Source of the DNA: a virus | IMG/VR virus record: IMGVR_UViG_3300042731_008138 | Span: 1 to 62,463 of that record | Strand: one strand, 5' to 3' | DNA length: 62,463 bases | Shown: positions 25,815 through 33,474 of the stretch, piece after piece | Numbering within the stretch: position 1 is the first letter of the stretch | Layout: each line of letters opens with the position of its first letter | Notes under the pieces: generated by a model | Database searches by the model: none | The model's input: the letters and a program-made list of their open reading frames with translations, nothing else | Told to the model about the DNA's origin: nothing | Program-made: the position numbers and the translations under genes

Positions 25815-26446
25815 TGCCGGAAATGATGCAGGAAACAGATTATCCTCAGATTGCTTTCAATCTCCTGATTCAGCAATACAAAGAATCTTCTAATCTTATG
25901 GCTGTTCTGGAAGCTCAGGGACTCCAGGCCAATGAACTGGAGCAGGCTATATTTGAGGTCCGGGATCTGTTCTTTTTGGACACCGCGGAGGGCGTTCAAC
26001 TGGATGTCATCGGAAAGATTTTCAATCTTCGTCGGGAAGGATTGTCGGATGAAGATTACCGGGATGCTATAGAGATCAAATGGAGCTTGAGAGTTTCGGG
26101 AACCGTGGATGAAATAATCAATGTACTGAAATTCGCATATGGGGCAACCTCAGTTGACTATATCCCGGCATACCCCGCTGGGTTTGTACTGATTGCAGAC
26201 GGCACTGTGACTCAGGATATTCTTACTCAGCTTTGCCCCGCTGGGGTATTCGGGTTCCTGCTGGATGATGACCGATGTTATATCATGGATCATGAGGAGA
26301 CGTTGGCTGAAGACAGTGATTTCATTGTTGATGCTGATAATTATCCAATTACGTGTTATCGCATAGACATCTACTCCATTGTGGATGCTGCGGGAGAAGA
26401 ATTAGAAGATGCCGCCGGTGATTTCATCGAAGCGGCTAATCCATAG
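25814..26446 (+). CDS. Baseplate/tail protein (DUF2612-like)
   Basis: 210 residues. GVQLDVIGKIFNLRREGLSDEDYRDAIEIK (read in parts) is the DUF2612 signature, the equivalent of P2 gpI that connects wedge and fibres. It stands between two fibre genes. Confidence 0.82.
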   Translation: MPEMMQETDYPQIAFNLLIQQYKESSNLMAVLEAQGLQANELEQAIFEVRDLFFLDTAEGVQLDVIGKIFNLRREGLSDEDYRDAIEIKWSLRVSGTVDEIINVLKFAYGATSVDYIPAYPAGFVLIADGTVTQDILTQLCPAGVFGFLLDDDRCYIMDHEETLAEDSDFIVDADNYPITCYRIDIYSIVDAAGEELEDAAGDFIEAANP

Positions 26447-26458
26447 GAGGAAAATGAT

Positions 26459-27442
26459 ATGGCAAGAATTGTTGACTTTGTTGAGGCTGTTGCTCCGGAA
26501 GATGATTGGTGGGCATATGTGGTGGATCCTAATGGGGCCCCTATAACCAATGTGGACCGGAAGATTAGTTGGGAAAATGTAAAGGAACGGCTGGGTGCTT
26601 CCATTCATGAGTTTTCTACTGACATAACAATCTCTGATCAGTATGAAGGTATGCAGAGAATGTATGTGAATACTGATTCTGTTTATCACACCATTTCTTT
26701 CGGATCTAACTTGGTCGTTGTTCCGGCTGACGATTTTGTTAAATTGATTTATGTCAATTCTGAGTGGCATTATTATCAGCCGCCGCTGAAATCTAATCTC
26801 ACGATTGATGTTGGAAGTGGAATGTCTGATGATGAATGGCAAGATGTTATCGATGGAATTTCAAGAGTTTCTTCTAATAGTAGCATAACATTTTCTATTT
26901 CTGCCGATAGAATACTAACCAGAGATATTATAATAAAAAACTTTCCATATGCAGTGGTGTTGAAAACCGATACTCCTGGTGATTTAGTATATGGCACCTC
27001 AAAAACAAGAAATATTTCTGGGGGGGTGTCGAAATATAACATACTTTTCAGTGCTTGCGTTGCTTTTTCAGTCAAAGGTCTTGGTATATCTAATCAATCA
27101 AATTTAACAGGAAATTTGGATATTGTTTTAGATTTCCAACGCTCTTTCGGGGATGTTGCTTTTTGTGTTTTGAAAGGAACAAGTTCTGGAGGACCTTACG
27201 GGAAAATAAGAAATTATCTAGGGACCCTCTATTTTAATGATTGTCATGTAAGTGATTTTTACAGAGGAATTGACTCTTTTGGGGGAGAAACTCACATTGA
27301 TAATTCAACTACCTTCAGCGGAAACACTTATGATGTTTATGCTAACAGTGGACTCATAACCGTTGGATCTGCATTATCATCACTCAATGTCGGAAGATTA
27401 TATGGCGGAAATGTTTGCGGAACAGATGGATGGGATATTTAA
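26459..27442 (+). CDS. Tail fibre / receptor-binding protein
   Basis: 327 residues. The N-terminal ~50 (MARIVDFVEAVAPEDDWWAYVVDP then DRKISWENVK) matches the attachment region of the 25338 gene, showing a common baseplate anchor. After residue ~120 the repeating short strands with Gly/Asn/Ser turns suggest a beta-helix. The DNA from ~26.6 kb becomes A/T-rich, a sign of an exchanged receptor-binding module. Confidence 0.7.
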   Translation: MARIVDFVEAVAPEDDWWAYVVDPNGAPITNVDRKISWENVKERLGASIHEFSTDITISDQYEGMQRMYVNTDSVYHTISFGSNLVVVPADDFVKLIYVNSEWHYYQPPLKSNLTIDVGSGMSDDEWQDVIDGISRVSSNSSITFSISADRILTRDIIIKNFPYAVVLKTDTPGDLVYGTSKTRNISGGVSKYNILFSACVAFSVKGLGISNQSNLTGNLDIVLDFQRSFGDVAFCVLKGTSSGGPYGKIRNYLGTLYFNDCHVSDFYRGIDSFGGETHIDNSTTFSGNTYDVYANSGLITVGSALSSLNVGRLYGGNVCGTDGWDI

Positions 27443-27698
27443 TTTGGGGGCTCGTATGAATTGGGGTATAGCAATTGGTCTGGGAAGCGTCACGATAGCG
27501 GCGCTTGCATTTATGGTTCCTGTTGTGAGAAGGTCTGGAAAGACAGAGCAGCGAGTGTCTGATTTAGCAAATGATGTGGATAATGCTTTTTCTTCAATTC
27601 GCAGGATAAACGACGACGTTACAGACATCAAGGTGATGCTTGGCCGTGTTGAGGAAAACACGAAAAATATCAAAGAGTCGATAAGGGGTTTAAAATGA
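27402..27698 (+). CDS. Single-span membrane protein with coiled coil, possible holin accessory
   Basis: Start at ATG 27402 gives 98 residues; other in-frame ATGs exist at 27363 and 27411. Residues ~20-40 (WGIAIGLGSVTIAALAFMVPVV) form one membrane segment followed by a coiled coil. It overlaps the fibre gene by 41 bp and starts the lysis region. Could be a holin or antiholin. Confidence 0.6.
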   Translation: MAEMFAEQMDGIFNLGARMNWGIAIGLGSVTIAALAFMVPVVRRSGKTEQRVSDLANDVDNAFSSIRRINDDVTDIKVMLGRVEENTKNIKESIRGLK

Positions 27699-28240
27699 CA
27701 AGAGAAGATAAACTTCTGGCGTTTGATCCATGGTTCAGAAAAATTATGATCGGGAAAAAGGGAACCGTTGAGATTGCGTATAAACAAAGAGCCGATTCTG
27801 TTTATATTGGAATTCACGGCGCAAATGATTTTATTGAATTTTTCATTGCTTTAATTCCTATCTACAAAAAATGGAAAGGACACAAGGTTCATGCTCCGAC
27901 ACTTTGGCTTTACAAAAAGATCCGGTCAACAATCGTTGGGCTCATAGGAGAAAATCAGAAAGTAACAGGGTCTTTCTTTTCTCAGGGAGCAGCTTTAGCT
28001 GAATTGCTTTATATCGATATGAAAAAATGTGGATACAAAGATTCACAGCTTGATTTCTTTTTTATTGCTCCATACAAAGCCGTGGTTTCCTTCCCAAAAC
28101 AGATTCATTGCATTGAAAAAGACATTGTACCAAAATGGCCCTTTTTCCGGGGCAAAGCCAAAAGCGCTTGTGTGTATAAATCTCCATACAAATGGTTCCG
28201 GTTCCGGAAAAATCACATATATATTCAGGAGGTTATTTGA
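27695..28240 (+). CDS. Possible class 3 lipase-like alpha/beta hydrolase
   Basis: 181 residues. VYIGIHGANDFIEFF, then GHKVHAPTLWLYKKI, then VTGSFFSQGAALAELLYID resemble the oxyanion loop, the K-V-H segment and the nucleophile elbow with following helix of class 3 lipases. The elbow reads F-F-S-Q-G, lacking the first Gly of GxSxG. The catalytic Asp/His are not clearly placed. In the lysis region such an enzyme could attack host lipid; this is inference. Confidence 0.45.
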   Translation: MTREDKLLAFDPWFRKIMIGKKGTVEIAYKQRADSVYIGIHGANDFIEFFIALIPIYKKWKGHKVHAPTLWLYKKIRSTIVGLIGENQKVTGSFFSQGAALAELLYIDMKKCGYKDSQLDFFFIAPYKAVVSFPKQIHCIEKDIVPKWPFFRGKAKSACVYKSPYKWFRFRKNHIYIQEVI

Positions 28241-28241
28241 T

Positions 28242-28868
28242 ATGGAAAATTATCTGGAAAGAGTTTTCTATCGTCGCCAGATCGGCAATGAATTGCGGGA
28301 GGCTATCTCCTGTAATACCACCCACATGATCATGAACTTTTTTGAGGCTGGATGGCGTGATGAGGTGTGGGAGGCGATGAACCGGTGGAATCGGGAATCA
28401 AAGAACAAATTCACTCAGCCGGAAGATGCCATGACCCATTTCTCACTTCAGGAAAAATACAGAAAGGATGCGTCAGACCGATTGGGCCCGGCTTATTACG
28501 ACTATCCAGCGGAAGTCTGGCAAACTTTACGAGATATTGCCAATGATTTTATTGGACTGGACATTGTCCGGATTGAATGGACTATTACGCTGGACCGGAT
28601 TGCGGATCACCTATCCGGAGGGGAAGGGGTTGGGGTATCCGGAAAGTTCCCGCGGACGGATGGGCATTTTGTCAATGTAGGGAATGTAGGAAAGGATCTG
28701 ATTTTGATTAACGACCCCTTGGGTAATCATAAAACAAATTATGCTCCTGGGTCCAGTGGGTATGGAGTGGAAATGGACATCCCCGAATTCCGGCGCATCA
28801 TCAAATGTGCCAACAAAAGAAAATATCAAGGCACATTCCTGGCTTATATCGTCCAGGCAAAAGGATGA
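28242..28868 (+). CDS. C39-like cysteine peptidase, probable endolysin
   Basis: ATG 28242 follows AGGAGG. In the 208-residue protein, Cys24 (ISCNTTHMIMNFF), His142 (DGHFVNV) and Asp158 (ILINDPLGN) are the Cys/His/Asp triad of the C39-like papain fold used in peptidoglycan endopeptidases. No signal peptide, so a holin would release it. A peptide with another target cannot be excluded. Confidence 0.72.
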   Translation: MENYLERVFYRRQIGNELREAISCNTTHMIMNFFEAGWRDEVWEAMNRWNRESKNKFTQPEDAMTHFSLQEKYRKDASDRLGPAYYDYPAEVWQTLRDIANDFIGLDIVRIEWTITLDRIADHLSGGEGVGVSGKFPRTDGHFVNVGNVGKDLILINDPLGNHKTNYAPGSSGYGVEMDIPEFRRIIKCANKRKYQGTFLAYIVQAKG

Positions 28869-28872
28869 ACAT

Positions 28873-29109
28873 ATGAGATTCGAAAGTGCGGTGCTTTATA
28901 TCGGAAGAAAATTGGATAAGATTATTTCTTTGTTAATGACCGGAGAAAATCCGGCAGAGACGTTTTTGAATTGGTTCAATCTTATAGCTGTTGTTATCGG
29001 CTTGGTGGGATTTATGATGATCGTGATTCATATTTTTTCTACGGTCCGGATTGAAAATAAAAATGATGCTGTGAAGAGGATAAAAAAATTATGCGAAACA
29101 CAAAAGTAA
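28873..29109 (+). CDS. Small membrane protein, holin candidate
   Basis: 78 residues from ATG 28873 (AAGGA upstream). One strong membrane segment (LIAVVIGLVGFMMIVIHIF) in the middle and a basic C-terminus. It overlaps the next gene by 19 bp, which also codes for a membrane protein. Confidence 0.65.
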   Translation: MRFESAVLYIGRKLDKIISLLMTGENPAETFLNWFNLIAVVIGLVGFMMIVIHIFSTVRIENKNDAVKRIKKLCETQK

Positions 29110-29330
29110 AATTTACGATCCTGAATATTATTTTGCTTATTTTGATTTTGGCATGGGCTGGAATAGTAATGATTCTTTCTGATCAGCCAATTCAGGAATT
29201 CATAAATCTTTGCATATCAACCGGGGTCCTGATAACCGGGATATGTGCTGTATATCATGGATGCAATATTGCTCTGGATTTTTTCCGGACATGGAAATAT
29301 AATCCGGAACTTGATAGGGAGGAAAAATGA
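29091..29330 (+). CDS. Two-span membrane protein, holin candidate
   Basis: 79 residues with two hydrophobic segments (ILNIILLILILAWAGIVMIL and LCISTGVLITGICAVYH) and a charged C-terminal tail (WKYNPELDREEK). Topology and size match class II holins. Stop overlaps the next ATG. Confidence 0.65.
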   Translation: MRNTKVKFTILNIILLILILAWAGIVMILSDQPIQEFINLCISTGVLITGICAVYHGCNIALDFFRTWKYNPELDREEK

Positions 29331-29692
29331 ATGTCAAATGGAAAATTGGTATTTTTGTTGGTATTGTTCTTGTCTGTTTCGGTTTCGGTTTTTGCGCAGG
29401 ATACTTCCCCCAGCACAGGAAGTGCAGAGTACTGGAAAATCAGGTGCGAGAATGCAGAGGAGGTCTTGAAGTTTGTGTACAACAATTTGGAATTATCCGA
29501 AGAGAATTATCAGAATATAGAGGACTTGCTGAACAGCTCAGAGACAACCTTGATGAATCTGGAAGAATTATTGAACATCTCCGGAGAGATAACCGCTTTC
29601 TTGATAGAGAAATTCGGGATCTCAGAAGCAGAAGCAATGAGAATCGAAACAGAATTGAAGAATATTTTGAACGCTACTCCGGAGCCGAATGA
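29327..29692 (+). CDS. i-spanin (Rz)-like protein
   Basis: 121 residues: N-terminal membrane anchor (IGIFVGIVLVCFGFGFCAG) followed by an Arg-rich coiled coil through the whole length, the layout of inner-membrane spanins. ATG 29327 overlaps the upstream stop (ATGA). Its whole sequence is overlapped in the +1 frame by the next entry. Confidence 0.6.
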   Translation: MNVKWKIGIFVGIVLVCFGFGFCAGYFPQHRKCRVLENQVRECRGGLEVCVQQFGIIRRELSEYRGLAEQLRDNLDESGRIIEHLRRDNRFLDREIRDLRSRSNENRNRIEEYFERYSGAE

Positions 29693-29777
29693 TCAGGTTG
29701 ATCGACGATGGCGGACAACGGCAATAGTTGAAGCATTATTTATCATCGGAGGAATTATTCTGATTATTTTTCTGTGA
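29331..29777 (+). CDS. Secreted/membrane protein in overlapping frame, possible spanin partner
   Basis: 148 residues. The start ATG 29331 is only four bases after the Rz-like start and in another frame. It has a signal peptide ending VSVFA-QD, a helical middle and a C-terminal membrane segment (AIVEALFIIGGIILIIFL). No lipobox Cys, so it is not a classical Rz1. Both frames look protein-like. If both are made they could form a spanin-type pair; one may be a chance frame. Confidence 0.55.
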   Translation: MSNGKLVFLLVLFLSVSVSVFAQDTSPSTGSAEYWKIRCENAEEVLKFVYNNLELSEENYQNIEDLLNSSETTLMNLEELLNISGEITAFLIEKFGISEAEAMRIETELKNILNATPEPNDQVDRRWRTTAIVEALFIIGGIILIIFL

Positions 29778-29880
29778 AAGTTTTCTTGTTTGTCATCAAG
29801 ACCCAAATAACCAAAAGCCGGATGAACTCAAATAATGCCTTTAGCTGTTTCATTTTCTCTCCTTGTGTTTTATCTGTCAT
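29764..29880 (-). CDS. Membrane peptide of 38 residues
   Basis: ATG 29880 overlaps the upstream stop (ATGA). An inner ATG at 29853 has AGGAG and gives 29 residues. The sequence LFEFIRLLVIWVLM is one membrane segment. It is the last gene of the leftward small-gene cluster and converges on the lysis genes, overlapping them by 14 bp at the ends. Confidence 0.5.
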   Translation of the reverse strand: MTDKTQGEKMKQLKALFEFIRLLVIWVLMTNKKTFTEK

Positions 29881-30188
29881 GAATCACTCTCCAAAATCTC
29901 TTTTATCTCTTCCCAGGTTATAGGCTTTTCGGGGGAGGATAAAACGGATTCGATTAGTTTGATGACACTATACTCTGGATTTTTTGCCTTTCCCCCTGAC
30001 GTTGCAACCGTTTCGATAAAGATTGTTTGCTCAATCAAGGCCTTTAAGAGTTTCGGAGATTTTGTATAGAGTCTCTTATGGGTTTCAACCTGAACGTCTG
30101 ATTCAAACCACGTATAGCGGAGAGTAACATTTGCGACTTCATCGTTCTCTATTATCCCGCATATCTCAAACAGTTTTTTGAAGTTCAT
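29877..30188 (-). CDS. Hypothetical protein, 103 residues
   Basis: No known domain. The C-terminus ITWEEIKEILE resembles the ends of the 30385 and 31725 products (GLPWPEVKKIYEE, GLSWPRIQEIL), suggesting a shared small helical motif among these early proteins. Directly follows the upstream gene by one base. Confidence 0.7.
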   Translation of the reverse strand: MNFKKLFEICGIIENDEVANVTLRYTWFESDVQVETHKRLYTKSPKLLKALIEQTIFIETVATSGGKAKNPEYSVIKLIESVLSSPEKPITWEEIKEILESDS

Positions 30189-30404
30189 TCAATACCCCCT
30201 TATAAACCGAACAAAGAAAAACCCAATTGTTATATATGGCCCCCGCCCCTCATGCCAAACCGGTGTCCAGGCATGAAACCAAAATGATTTAAACCTACCA
30301 AAGGAAAGATCGTAATTAACCTTTCCGTGTTTCCGTTTCATTTCTCTTAACCCACGCCAAATACTTTTAAAGCTGATATGGATATCAAGTCTTTTTATGT
30401 CCAT
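30189..30404 (-). CDS. Hypothetical protein, 71 residues
   Basis: Basic, aromatic-rich short protein (FWFHAWTPVWHEGRG, then ITIGFFFVRFI). Overlaps the upstream gene by 20 bp. No family recognised. Confidence 0.6.
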   Translation of the reverse strand: MDIKRLDIHISFKSIWRGLREMKRKHGKVNYDLSFGRFKSFWFHAWTPVWHEGRGPYITIGFFFVRFIRGY

Positions 30405-30678
30405 TTACACACTCCTCGTATATTTTCTTAACCTCTGGCCATGGGAGGCCGGAAGCGGATTCTATGGCTGCTTCATCTTCTGCAAAAATCCAATATATTC
30501 CATTTTGGCGATATAGGACTTCAACCAAAACCAGAAACATTTTTTTGTATTCACTTTCAATTTTCTTCAGTTCATCTTCATTGTAGACTGGTGCCAAATT
30601 GCATATTCCACCAGAAATCCGGCTTCTGAAATCAACTTTGATCTTTTTGAAAAACCTATCTTCCTGCTCTTGTGTCAT
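30385..30678 (-). CDS. Hypothetical protein, 97 residues
   Basis: Begins MTQEQEDRFFKKIKVDF; C-terminal motif SGLPWPEVKKIYEECV is shared in outline with two other proteins in the cluster (29877, 31725). AGGAG lies before the start. Function unknown. Confidence 0.7.
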   Translation of the reverse strand: MTQEQEDRFFKKIKVDFRSRISGGICNLAPVYNEDELKKIESEYKKMFLVLVEVLYRQNGIYWIFAEDEAAIESASGLPWPEVKKIYEECVNGHKKT

Positions 30679-30773
30679 TCTTTCTCTCCTGATCGGGTGT
30701 TGAACCTACTTTTCCAATATTCGTCAAATCCGGTTGTCCTTATTTCATCATTATCAAATAACCATATGGCCAT
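30675..30773 (-). CDS. Small protein of 32 residues
   Basis: ATG 30773 to TGA 30675; the stop overlaps the next ATG (ATGA). Sequence MAIWLFDNDEIRTTGFDEYW. It also overlaps the upstream gene's end by 20 bp. Supported mainly by the coupling pattern of the cluster. Confidence 0.45.
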   Translation of the reverse strand: MAIWLFDNDEIRTTGFDEYWKSRFNTRSGEKE

Positions 30774-30927
30774 TTTTTTCCCATAATGAATTTGTTTTAT
30801 CCGGTTCGCGCTTATCGAAAGAAAGAAGACTGTTGATTATTTCTTCTTTTGTTGTTACCCGGTGACACTTTTTGTTAACAGAAATGAAGTGAACAGAGTT
30901 TTGAATAGTTAGTTTTAGCTCTTCCAT
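30754..30927 (-). CDS. Hypothetical protein, 57 residues
   Basis: ATG 30927 overlaps the upstream stop (TAATG) and has GGGAG before it, so the longer form from 30969 is not favoured. Sequence MEELKLTIQNSVHFISVNKK. Unknown function. Confidence 0.6.
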   Translation of the reverse strand: MEELKLTIQNSVHFISVNKKCHRVTTKEEIINSLLSFDKREPDKTNSLWEKNGHMVI

Positions 30928-31061
30928 TATTCTTTCTCCCGTTGTTTGATTCTCAGCAATAACGCCCATCTAACATTTCTTCTGTACAATATATTTCCAA
31001 ATTTCTCCCATTGGTCATAAGATAAACATGGATATGCATTGCTGCCTGTTTTTTTACTCAT
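30927..31061 (-). CDS. Small protein of 44 residues
   Basis: ATG 31061 follows GGAGGAAACAAA, the same leader as the gene at 31252. Sequence MSKKTGSNAYPCLSYDQWEKFG with a basic end. Stop overlaps the next start (TAATG). Confidence 0.6.
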   Translation of the reverse strand: MSKKTGSNAYPCLSYDQWEKFGNILYRRNVRWALLLRIKQREKE

Positions 31062-31075
31062 TTTGTTTCCTCCAT

Positions 31076-31252
31076 TCAATCCCACGTTAAAACAATTTCA
31101 TCAGTGTCTAACGTAAAATCATATGGGTCTTTTCTTACCATTTTTATTTTTGGCGAAACTCTCAAGCCGTTAGGGCATACAATGGTTATTTGCTTTCTCC
31201 TATTATTTGCAGAGAGATTAAGCAATCTTGTTATTAAGTCATCAACTGTCAT
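31076..31252 (-). CDS. Hypothetical protein, 58 residues
   Basis: ATG 31252 follows GGAGGAAACAAA. The sequence MTVDDLITRLLNLSANNRRK then ITIVCPNGLRVSPKIK looks like a small alpha-beta fold common in phage; no function is known. ATGA overlap with the upstream stop. Confidence 0.65.
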   Translation of the reverse strand: MTVDDLITRLLNLSANNRRKQITIVCPNGLRVSPKIKMVRKDPYDFTLDTDEIVLTWD

Positions 31253-31719
31253 TTTGTTTCCTCCGGGATAAAATCAACAGGGGGAATGCCATATTCATTG
31301 GCGATGACTATATGATCAGAGTACTGCATTTTTGCCAACCAGTATGCACACATTCTCCACGGGTCATCTGTAAAATCATCACAATCCCTTTCCCAAACAG
31401 GCCCGTCCTCCGGCCAGTCCTTCCCGGTTATCTCTTTGTAACGGGCAGGGGTTATCCATTTCAAATCTTCTTTTTTTTGTTCATATCCATCATGCCTTCC
31501 TTTATCATATCCAATTTTGTATCCTGTATGATAGTCTATATTTTTTGTTAACTCATAAATATCATATTTACCCAAAGCCTCAATCTCTTCCATAATACAA
31601 GAGCCACAGAGCAAACCACCACCAGCAGTATTTTTCAATGGGGTAATCTTTGACCATATATCATCCGGAACAGAAATATCTACTTTATAGTATTTACCAC
31701 ATCTCTGACATTTACACAT
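31249..31719 (-). CDS. Zinc-ribbon protein, 156 residues
   Basis: N-terminal CKCQRCGKYYK with a second pair LLCGSCIMEEI at ~37-44 makes a zinc ribbon. The remainder has no known fold (YKIGYDKGRHDGYEQ). RBS AAGGAG. Confidence 0.7.
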   Translation of the reverse strand: MCKCQRCGKYYKVDISVPDDIWSKITPLKNTAGGGLLCGSCIMEEIEALGKYDIYELTKNIDYHTGYKIGYDKGRHDGYEQKKEDLKWITPARYKEITGKDWPEDGPVWERDCDDFTDDPWRMCAYWLAKMQYSDHIVIANEYGIPPVDFIPEETK

Positions 31720-31724
31720 ATCAT

Positions 31725-32033
31725 TTACTCCTTAACGCGCTTTAAAATCTTGGATTTCTTAGGAGTGATGGCTTTTTCCTGTATAGTTAAAATCTCTTGT
31801 ATTCGGGGCCATGAAAGGCCGGTTTCCATTGCTAGATCCAAAACCAGAAAATCTAAAGGCAAAATATTATCACTGTCCAAAAGTCTTAAAATCTTTCTTT
31901 TAATCGACTTCCCTTTCTCACTCTCCGGATCAATCCTGATTTGTGCAACCCATGCCCCGCAAAACCAAAATGGAAGGCGGAACGCCTTTTGTGGGTTTGC
32001 CTCTTTTGATAATTTGACAATCTTAATATTCAT
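31725..32033 (-). CDS. Hypothetical protein, 102 residues
   Basis: Motif METGLSWPRIQEIL near the end is like those in two other cluster proteins. Basic C-terminus. Start has GGAGG(TTTCGGA). Function unknown. Confidence 0.7.
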   Translation of the reverse strand: MNIKIVKLSKEANPQKAFRLPFWFCGAWVAQIRIDPESEKGKSIKRKILRLLDSDNILPLDFLVLDLAMETGLSWPRIQEILTIQEKAITPKKSKILKRVKE

Positions 32034-32046
32034 TCCGAAACCTCCA

Positions 32047-32277
32047 TTATCTTCTCAATCCACAATATAAAAACCTTGTTTCCGCTTCTTGCATATGAGA
32101 TAAAACAAGATCCTGTAAATCTTCCGGGCAATACAGATACATAAGCCCTAGAGTTTTTTGAATTCCATCAAATTGATCTTCTGTGTATGGTTTTGTTGAG
32201 AAAACACTTCTCACATTTCTTAACTCAGAATAACAGTATTCTCTATCTGATAATTGATCAATCAGTGCATCACTCAT
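32047..32277 (-). CDS. Hypothetical protein, 76 residues
   Basis: Helical acidic protein (MSDALIDQLSDREYCYSEL). Its leader AGGAGGTTTTGGG is repeated before the next two upstream genes. Unknown function. Confidence 0.65.
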   Translation of the reverse strand: MSDALIDQLSDREYCYSELRNVRSVFSTKPYTEDQFDGIQKTLGLMYLYCPEDLQDLVLSHMQEAETRFLYCGLRR

Positions 32278-32298
32278 CCCAAAACCTCCTCAATTTTT

Positions 32299-32607
32299 CT
32301 AGTTATGGCGGTGCTCTATCACAGCCAACAGAGACTTTTTTACGGCATCAAGCTTTTCTTCAACATCACAAATTTCATGTACAAGTTCGATGAGATTGTT
32401 CGAATTCGGCCTTTCTGGATGAAAGTTGAAAAGTCCATATTTATTAGCCTTTAAGATGGCGTGAGTAAGTTCTGCCATTTCATCGATGAGATGCACGGCT
32501 GATTCTTTGTCCCACCGTGCGTCTATTTTAAAAGGCTTTTCAGATTTTGCTTTCTCCCACAATGCCATTATCTCTTTCTCTGTCCAATTTTTCATATGCC
32601 AACTCAT
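32299..32607 (-). CDS. MazG-like nucleotide pyrophosphohydrolase
   Basis: 102 residues, all helical. Acid motifs of the MazG-like fold are visible: HLIDEMAELTHAILK and LVHEICDVEEKL (ExxE then ExxD). Such phage enzymes hydrolyse non-canonical or signalling nucleotides. ATG 32607 follows GAGGTTTTGGG; ATG 32595 is an alternative. Confidence 0.7.
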   Translation of the reverse strand: MSWHMKNWTEKEIMALWEKAKSEKPFKIDARWDKESAVHLIDEMAELTHAILKANKYGLFNFHPERPNSNNLIELVHEICDVEEKLDAVKKSLLAVIEHRHN

Positions 32608-32620
32608 CCCAAAACCTCTA

Positions 32621-32776
32621 TTATCTGCTTACTTCAAAACCTGTTTCTTCAACAATGATTTCAACAAGATCGGTTTCCGTGTCATCAAAAGATTCTCCCT
32701 CATCTCCGTATAGTAGAAAAAACTCCCTTATTGCTTTTCTTACCATGTCCTCTGCGTATTCTGTTTTGCTACTCAC
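32621..32776 (-). CDS. Small acidic protein, 51 residues
   Basis: GTG 32776 lies six bases after GGAGG. Sequence begins VSSKTEYAEDMVRKAIREFF and ends TDLVEIIVEETGFEVSR. Typical short acidic early phage protein; function unknown. Confidence 0.6.
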   Translation of the reverse strand: MSSKTEYAEDMVRKAIREFFLLYGDEGESFDDTETDLVEIIVEETGFEVSR

Positions 32777-32809
32777 CCAAAACCTCCATTGCCCATAGTG
32801 CGGGCCAGT

Positions 32810-33292
32810 TCATATCAATTCACCGTTTTCAATTCTTTTTAACAGTCCATCAAATTCGATAACCTCCATTATCTTCTCTTTCTGCTCCAGTGTTACTTCA
32901 TGGTCTTTTCCGTCAATGGTTATTATTGTAGTATCGGAGATAAGTTTGTAATTATCATAAAGAACACATTTACATCCCCGCTCAAATCGTTCAATATCAT
33001 CAACCGCCAAACATGACCCATCTTCAGAAACCGCGATTATTGTCTGGACTCTTTCACAACCGCTGCCTGTATTTTTCACGTAAACCCGCTTCCCATAATG
33101 CCGGAAGACGGAGGGGATGAGGAATTCAATGTCGTCAAATAATTCGTATTTCTCCTGTTTTTTGTCTGAACTTAAAAGATACACAACCTTGTATTGATCA
33201 TTCTCTATTCCCCGATAAATACCATAACCCTCAACACCATCATTATCTATCCCCCTTACCAGCTCGCCGATTCTGTCAGAATAATCATTCAT
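32810..33292 (-). CDS. Hypothetical protein, 160 residues
   Basis: ATG 33292 is chosen because GGAGG is eight bases upstream; an in-frame ATG 33370 has no RBS. Beta-rich start (YGIYRGIENDQYKVVYLL) followed by a mixed domain, and VTLEQKEKIMEVIEF at the end. No family recognised. Confidence 0.65.
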   Translation of the reverse strand: MNDYSDRIGELVRGIDNDGVEGYGIYRGIENDQYKVVYLLSSDKKQEKYELFDDIEFLIPSVFRHYGKRVYVKNTGSGCERVQTIIAVSEDGSCLAVDDIERFERGCKCVLYDNYKLISDTTIITIDGKDHEVTLEQKEKIMEVIEFDGLLKRIENGELI

Positions 33293-33398
33293 TGATTGCC
33301 TCCTTCCTTCCGGCCCCGCCGAGATTTTCAGCATAAATAAAGGCTGTTTTTTTATCCGGGCAAACCTCAAAAAGAAGCCGCAAAAGATAACAAAGCAC

Positions 33399-33470
33399 TT
33401 AACGTTTCAATCTTCCGGACTTCGGACCGGAATTGTAGTTTAATCCCCGGTTGCCCCGGGGACCCGTCAC
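33399..33470 (-). other. Structured spacer with two GC hairpins
   Basis: The 182-bp space 33293-33474 has TTCCGG/CCGGAA (8-base loop, ~33413-33432) and CCCCGG/CCGGGG (~33446-33462) hairpins with no T tract on the coding strand. CACTTAACG at ~33397-33405 is a half-site of the TACTTAA operator. It could be an RNA element or weak terminator. Confidence 0.4.
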
Positions 33471-33474
33471 CAAA

